The translations under genes were made by a program, and so were the position numbers. A stretch of DNA of 59,827 nt, from contig NZ_JAKFWS010000024.1 of the NCBI RefSeq assembly GCF_021731785.1, positions 1 through 59,827 of the forward strand, given 5' to 3'. Below the pieces are notes generated by a model. That model was not told the DNA's origin, did no database searches, and saw only the letters and a list, made by a program, of their open reading frames with translations. The DNA comes from Methylocystis sp. (GTDB taxonomy: Bacteria > Pseudomonadota > Alphaproteobacteria > Rhizobiales > Beijerinckiaceae). Shown piece by piece: positions 55,804 through 59,827 of the stretch. The number at the start of each line of letters is the position of its first letter. Position 1 is the stretch's first letter.

Positions 55804-55989
55804 ATGCTCGACACGACGACGCACGAACGCGCCCTGCCCCACCATGCGCACGCCGACGCTCCCGGCGCAGCCGGGCGTGTCCCCGAGACCCGGCTTTCGG
55901 CGCTCGGCGCCTCCGCCGGCGCACGCCTAAGCGTCGCGGCGCCGCTGCTTGCAGCTCTTTGCGCCGCCGTCTATTGGGCGCTGCATTGA
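55804..55989 (+). CDS. small membrane leader protein of the zinc operon (61 aa)
   Basis: The ATG at 55804 starts MLDTTTHERALPHHAHADAP, with five His near the N-terminus. A C-terminal hydrophobic helix (LSVAAPLLAALCAAVYW) follows. Its TGA overlaps the TTG start of the ABC ATPase (TTGA), so translation is coupled. Small membrane proteins in front of zinc transport genes have been seen in other Alphaproteobacteria (as I recall), but no role is known. It might sense or bind zinc, or simply couple translation. A shorter start is possible. Confidence 0.6.
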   Translation: MLDTTTHERALPHHAHADAPGAAGRVPETRLSALGASAGARLSVAAPLLAALCAAVYWALH

Positions 55990-56771
55990 ACGCGGCCGCG
56001 GCCGCGCCGGCAATCCGGCTCCTCAATCTCACCCTCGGCTATGATCGCCGCCCGGCGGTTCATCACCTCGAAGGCGAGATCGCGCCCGGAGAAGGCCTCG
56101 CGGTCTGCGGCCCGAACGGCGCGGGTAAGTCGACGCTGCTCAAAGGACTCGCCGGACTTCTCGCGCCGCTTGGCGGCGCCATCGATTTTGTCGGCGCGTC
56201 GCCTCGCGCCGCCGCCTATCTGCCGCAGGTCGTCGACATTGACCGCGCTTTCCCGATCGACGTGCGGGATTTCGTGGCGATGGGCGCTTTGGCGCGTATC
56301 GGCCTTTGGGCGGCGCTGAACACAGCCGAGCGCGCACGCGTCGCCGCTGCGATCGAAACGGTCGGGCTTGTCGGTTTTGAATCGCGAACATTGGAAACGC
56401 TGTCCGGCGGACAGATGCAGCGGGCGCTGTTCGCCCGACTTATCGTGCAGGATCAGCCGATTGTTCTTCTCGACGAGCCTTTCGGCGCGATCGACGAAGC
56501 CACGATCGACGATCTGCTGGCGCTGATCGCACGTTGGCGCGCCGAGGGGCGTACCGTCGTCGCCGTACTGCATGAACTGGACATCGTTCGCCGGGCGTTT
56601 CCGCGCACGCTGCTGCTCGCGCGCGAATGCATCTTTTGGGGCGACACGCGCGACGCCCTTTGCCAAAAAAATCTCGTCCAAGCCCGCGCCATGTCGGAAG
56701 CCTTTGACGAACGCGCGCGCGAATGTCTGCGCGACGAGTTTGACGCCAAAGCTAAGCTCCATGTTCATTGA
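55986..56771 (+). CDS. znuC: zinc ABC transporter ATP-binding protein (ZnuC/AztA-like)
   Basis: A 261-residue ABC ATPase. Walker A is GPNGAGKST (residues 42-50), the signature LSGGQ (139-143), Walker B IVLLDEP (159-165) and the H-loop LHELD. The TTG start overlaps the leader stop. It energises uptake by the permease and binding protein encoded downstream. The gene end overlaps the permease by 11 bases. The zinc substrate is inferred from the Zur-like box and the CobW gene; manganese or iron is not excluded. Confidence 0.85.
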   Translation: MNAAAAAPAIRLLNLTLGYDRRPAVHHLEGEIAPGEGLAVCGPNGAGKSTLLKGLAGLLAPLGGAIDFVGASPRAAAYLPQVVDIDRAFPIDVRDFVAMGALARIGLWAALNTAERARVAAAIETVGLVGFESRTLETLSGGQMQRALFARLIVQDQPIVLLDEPFGAIDEATIDDLLALIARWRAEGRTVVAVLHELDIVRRAFPRTLLLARECIFWGDTRDALCQKNLVQARAMSEAFDERARECLRDEFDAKAKLHVH

Positions 56772-57630
56772 CGTCTTCGTCACGCCCTTCGCCGATTATG
56801 AATTCATGCGACGGGCGCTCGTTGGCTCCCTCGCGCTCGCCGTTTCGGGCGCCCCGCTCGGCGTGTTCCTGATCCTTCGGCGCATGTCGCTTGCCGGCGA
56901 CGCTCTGTCCCATGCGATCCTGCCCGGCGCCGCCGTCGGCTATCTCGTCGCCGGCCTGTCCTTGCCGGCGATGACCATTGGCGGTCTCGTCGCCGGCCTC
57001 GTCGTCGCGCTCGCCGCCGGCGCGGCCTCGCGATTCACCACGCTGCGCGAGGACGCTTCGCTCGCAGCCTTTTATCTCGTCTCGCTGGCGCTCGGCGTGA
57101 CTCTCGTGTCGCTGCGCGGCTCGAACGTCGATCTGCTTCACGTGCTGTTCGGCTCGGTCGTCGGCCTCGACGACGCCGCGCTGCTGATGCTCGTCGGCGT
57201 CTCAACCGTAACGCTCGTCCTGATAGCGCTCTTCTATCGGGCGCTGGTGATGGACACGCTCGACCCGCTGTTTCTGCGCCAGACCAGCGCCTTCGGCGAA
57301 TTCACGCCCTTCCTCTTCCTTGCCCTTGTGGTGCTCAATCTCGTCGCAGGTTTTCAAGCGCTTGGCACGCTGATGGCCGTCGGCGTGATGATGCTTCCCG
57401 CCGCCGCGGCGCGATTGTGGACGCGCGATCTCGCCGTCGCCTTGCCACTCGCCGCGACGATTGGCGCCCTTTGCGGCTACGGCGGTCTCGTCTTTTCTAA
57501 CGAGACTAGCGCGCCGACTGGACCCGCCATAATTCTCGCCGCGGGCGTCGTCTATTTGATCTCAATGATTTTCGGCCGCGCCGGCGGAGTGCTGCGGTTA
57601 AAGCGGCCGCGCCGGCATCTCGAAGGATAG
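56761..57630 (+). CDS. znuB: zinc ABC transporter permease (ZnuB/AztB-like)
   Basis: A 289-residue membrane protein with about 8-9 helices. MFIDVFVTPFADYEFMRRAL and the ABC-3 family motif RRMSLAGDALSHAILPGAAVG are typical; LNLVAGFQALGTLMAVGVMM contains the cytoplasmic EAA-like loop. It forms the channel for metal import in the inner membrane. The start overlaps znuC by 11 bases. Confidence 0.85.
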   Translation: MFIDVFVTPFADYEFMRRALVGSLALAVSGAPLGVFLILRRMSLAGDALSHAILPGAAVGYLVAGLSLPAMTIGGLVAGLVVALAAGAASRFTTLREDASLAAFYLVSLALGVTLVSLRGSNVDLLHVLFGSVVGLDDAALLMLVGVSTVTLVLIALFYRALVMDTLDPLFLRQTSAFGEFTPFLFLALVVLNLVAGFQALGTLMAVGVMMLPAAAARLWTRDLAVALPLAATIGALCGYGGLVFSNETSAPTGPAIILAAGVVYLISMIFGRAGGVLRLKRPRRHLEG

Positions 57631-57634
57631 AGCA

Positions 57635-58510
57635 ATGTTCACACGCCGCCGCGCGATTGCGCTTTCCCTCGCTGCTATCATCGCGCCAGCGAAGGCGGAG
57701 GCGCGCAAAATTCCTGTCGTCGCCAGCTTTTCGATCATCGGCGATTTTGTGCGGCAGGTTGGCGGCGACCGTGTATCCGTCACCACAATCGTCGGTCCGG
57801 ACGGCGACGCTCACGTGTATGAGCCCAGTCCCGCGGACGGCCGCAGCATCGCCCAAGCCCGGCTCATTTTCGTCAATGGCCTCGGCTTTGAGGGCTGGCT
57901 CGAACGTCTGATCGCCGCGACAAAGAGCAAGGGCGACGTCGTCACGCTTGGCAAGGGGATAACGGCGCGCAAGGACGAAGAGGGCGAAGATCCGCACGCC
58001 TGGCAGGACGTCGCCAACGCAAAGGTCTATGTCGAGGCGATCCGGGAAGCGCTAATTGCCGCCGACCCCGAGGGCGCCGCGACGTATAAGGCGAATGCCG
58101 ATTCCTATCTCGCGAAGCTTGACGCGCTCGACGCCGAAATTCAGCAGGCGATCGCCGCCATCCCGAAAGAGCGCCGCCGAGTGGTTTCGACCCATGACGC
58201 CTTCGAATATTTCGCCGCGCGCTACGGCATCGAATTCCTGGCGCCGCAAGGCATGTCAACGGAAGCCGACGTCAGCGCGCGTGACGTCGCAAAAATCATC
58301 GACGCCGTTAAGACGCATAAGGTTGCCGCGGTCTTCATCGAAAATATCGCCGATCCGCGCCTCGCCAAGAGGATCGCCAGCGAGACCGGCGCCCGCATGG
58401 GCGGCGTGCTCTATTCCGATGCGCTGTCCGACGCGAAGGGCGATGGCGCAACCTATATCGACATGATGCGCCATAATGTGAAACAACTCGCCAAAGCCCT
58501 CGCGCCGTGA
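57635..58510 (+). CDS. znuA: zinc ABC transporter substrate-binding protein (AztC/ZnuA-like)
   Basis: A 291-residue periplasmic cluster-9 binding protein. It has a short signal peptide ([21 protein letters not shown]). [20 protein letters not shown] is the family start; the metal-ligand motifs are [14 protein letters not shown] (His), [13 protein letters not shown] (His), [14 protein letters not shown] (His) and the late [14 protein letters not shown] (Asp). The Asp-rich loop rather than His-rich loop resembles AztC, a zinc-specific type. It starts 4 bases after the permease stop. Confidence 0.85.
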   Translation: MFTRRRAIALSLAAIIAPAKAEARKIPVVASFSIIGDFVRQVGGDRVSVTTIVGPDGDAHVYEPSPADGRSIAQARLIFVNGLGFEGWLERLIAATKSKGDVVTLGKGITARKDEEGEDPHAWQDVANAKVYVEAIREALIAADPEGAATYKANADSYLAKLDALDAEIQQAIAAIPKERRRVVSTHDAFEYFAARYGIEFLAPQGMSTEADVSARDVAKIIDAVKTHKVAAVFIENIADPRLAKRIASETGARMGGVLYSDALSDAKGDGATYIDMMRHNVKQLAKALAP

Positions 58511-58571
58511 GGGGCAGTCGTGCCCGCGTTCCGACTGCCGACTGCCGACTGGCTTCTCCGCAGGAGAAAAA

Positions 58572-59681
58572 ATGACCGACAAAATCCCCGTCACCGTCAT
58601 CACCGGCTATCTCGGCGCCGGCAAGACGACGCTCCTCAATCGCATTCTCACTGAGAATCATGGACGGCGCTATGCCGTCATCGTCAACGAGTTCGGCGAG
58701 ATCGGCATCGACAACGATCTCGTGGTCGGCGCCGACGAAGAAGTCTTCGAGATGAACAACGGCTGCATCTGCTGCACCGTGCGCGGCGATCTCATTCGCA
58801 TTTTCGAGGGGCTGATGCGCCGTCGCGGCAAGTTCGACGCGATCGTCGTCGAGACGACCGGCCTCGCCAATCCTGCCCCGGTTGCGCAGACCTTCTTCAT
58901 GGACGCCGACGTCAAGGAGGCGGCGCGGCTCGACGCGGTAGTGACGGTCGCCGACGCCAAATGGCTCGGCGAGCGGCTGAAGGATGCGCCTGAAGCCAAG
59001 AGTCAGATCGCCTTTGCCGACGTGATCGTCCTTAACAAGACCGACCTCGTTTCAAACGACGAACTCGCCGAAGTCGAAGGCCGTATCCGCGCGATCAATC
59101 CTTACGCCGCGCTGCATCGCGCGGTGAGATCGGATGTTCCCCTGCAGGCGGTCTTGGAGCGCAACGCCTTCGACCTCGATCGCATTCTCGAAATCGAGCC
59201 GGCCTTCCTCGACGCTGAAGAAGATGGCCACGATCACGACCACGCGCATCACGAGCATGAGCATGAATGCGGTCCCGATTGCGGCCACGACCATCATCAT
59301 GGCCATCATGATGATGAGCATCAAGCGCATAAGAATCATCACGCGCATCACGCCGGGATGACGCATTTCCATGATGACGAGATGCATTCCGTTTCAATTC
59401 GCCACGAGGGCGCGGTCGACCCTGAGCGCTTTGTCCCCTGGCTCAATGACCTCATTCAGCGCGAGGGGCCGGACATTCTGCGCAGCAAGGGAATCATCGC
59501 CTTCAGCAACGAGCCGCGGCGGTTCGTTTTCCAGGGCGTTCATCAAATCCTCGACGGCGATCTGCAACGAGAATGGAAGGAAGGCGAGAAGCGCGAGGCG
59601 CGCCTCGTCTTCATCGGCAGGAAGCTCAAGGAGCAGGAGATCCGCGAGGGCTTCGAAAAGGTCGTCCTTGGCGTGGTTTAG
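58572..59681 (+). CDS. CobW/COG0523 family GTPase with His-rich metal-binding region
   Basis: A 369-residue G3E GTPase. The Walker A is GYLGAGKTT (12-20), the CxCC metal motif is NGCICC (63-68), NKTD at 155-158. A His-rich stretch at about 219-272 has more than twenty His ([23 protein letters not shown]). The C-terminal CobW_C domain ends [10 protein letters not shown]. Zur-controlled COG0523 proteins (ZigA/ZNG1-like) deliver zinc to enzymes when zinc is scarce. The ribosome site AGGAG precedes the ATG by 6 bases. It is probably part of the zinc operon. Confidence 0.9.
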   Translation: MTDKIPVTVITGYLGAGKTTLLNRILTENHGRRYAVIVNEFGEIGIDNDLVVGADEEVFEMNNGCICCTVRGDLIRIFEGLMRRRGKFDAIVVETTGLANPAPVAQTFFMDADVKEAARLDAVVTVADAKWLGERLKDAPEAKSQIAFADVIVLNKTDLVSNDELAEVEGRIRAINPYAALHRAVRSDVPLQAVLERNAFDLDRILEIEPAFLDAEEDGHDHDHAHHEHEHECGPDCGHDHHHGHHDDEHQAHKNHHAHHAGMTHFHDDEMHSVSIRHEGAVDPERFVPWLNDLIQREGPDILRSKGIIAFSNEPRRFVFQGVHQILDGDLQREWKEGEKREARLVFIGRKLKEQEIREGFEKVVLGVV

Positions 59682-59700
59682 GCCGAACGGGCGATGGCTT

Positions 59701-59827
59701 ATACCAACCCGCGTTGATTAGAACCGATAGGCCCATTCGCGCAGCCCGATGGACATTATGCGCCAGGGTTGTTCGACGAGGCTGTTCCACGCATCACAGC
59801 AGTGATCGACGATATCATCGTAGGATT
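59701..59827 (-). mobile_element. IS630-family element end, inverted copy of the left terminal repeat
   Basis: The last 127 bases are an exact reverse complement of bases 1-127: the IS terminal repeat followed by the C-terminal part of the transposase on the minus strand, with the stop at 59718-59720. It lies 20 bases after the CobW gene. The element runs off the right edge. Confidence 0.85.

Overview
The window looks like a high-GC alphaproteobacterial chromosome segment of the order Hyphomicrobiales (Rhizobiales). A FzlA-type glutathione transferase, the DUF3501 / Fe-S protein / rubrerythrin cluster, a NifO-like ArsC-family protein, two PQQ-type sugar dehydrogenases and alphaproteobacterial intergenic palindromes all fit. 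A methanotroph or methylotroph such as Methylocystis or Methylosinus is my best guess, but that is inference; no methane or methanol oxidation gene is present. I see no rRNA, tRNA or CRISPR array.

Ends. The first and last 127 bases are exact reverse complements. Both carry the 3' end of an IS630-family transposase gene reading toward the centre. An exact 127-nt overlap is what a k=127 short-read assembler leaves when a contig stops at a multicopy IS, so this is probably an assembly boundary, not a proven composite transposon.

Accessory region, about 0.1-17.3 kb. The left part (0.1-6.6 kb) holds four overlapping small genes, an island-associated HEPN-like protein, several small secreted or membrane proteins, and debris: a FecR-domain protein cut off in its conserved core, a ParB-like scrap, and a tandem gene duplication whose two copies carry different 20-bp palindromes at the same place. 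From 6.3 to 17.3 kb, on the minus strand, lies a prophage or phage satellite: tyrosine integrase, two cargo genes, AlpA-like regulator, small early genes, Toprim primase (frameshifted), RepA-like helicase, Nu1-like HTH protein (frameshifted), coiled-coil protein and a lone tail tape measure. No capsid, portal or large terminase gene is visible. The integrase borders prfC.

Core region, 17.4-59.7 kb. prfC; the DUF3501 / Fe-S / rubrerythrin cluster; a methyltransferase; der with a YfgM-like protein; PQQ dehydrogenase; DUF72; EEP nuclease; MFS exporter; purA; a very unusual 1223-residue fusion of a P-type ATPase to an HlyD-like membrane fusion protein; fzlA; histidine kinase; queG; thiD; yqeY and carA back to back; a DUF2975-XRE pair; dapF-mtaB; a TerC-like exporter; rpsU. 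It ends with a zinc-uptake locus (Zur-box-like operator, small His-containing membrane leader ORF, ABC ATPase, permease, binding protein, His-rich CobW GTPase). Two families of dispersed palindromic repeats sit between genes.

The most noteworthy items are the P-type ATPase-HlyD fusion, the compensated palindromes in the duplicated gene, the satellite-like element with a tape measure but no head genes, and the zinc operon with its leader ORF.
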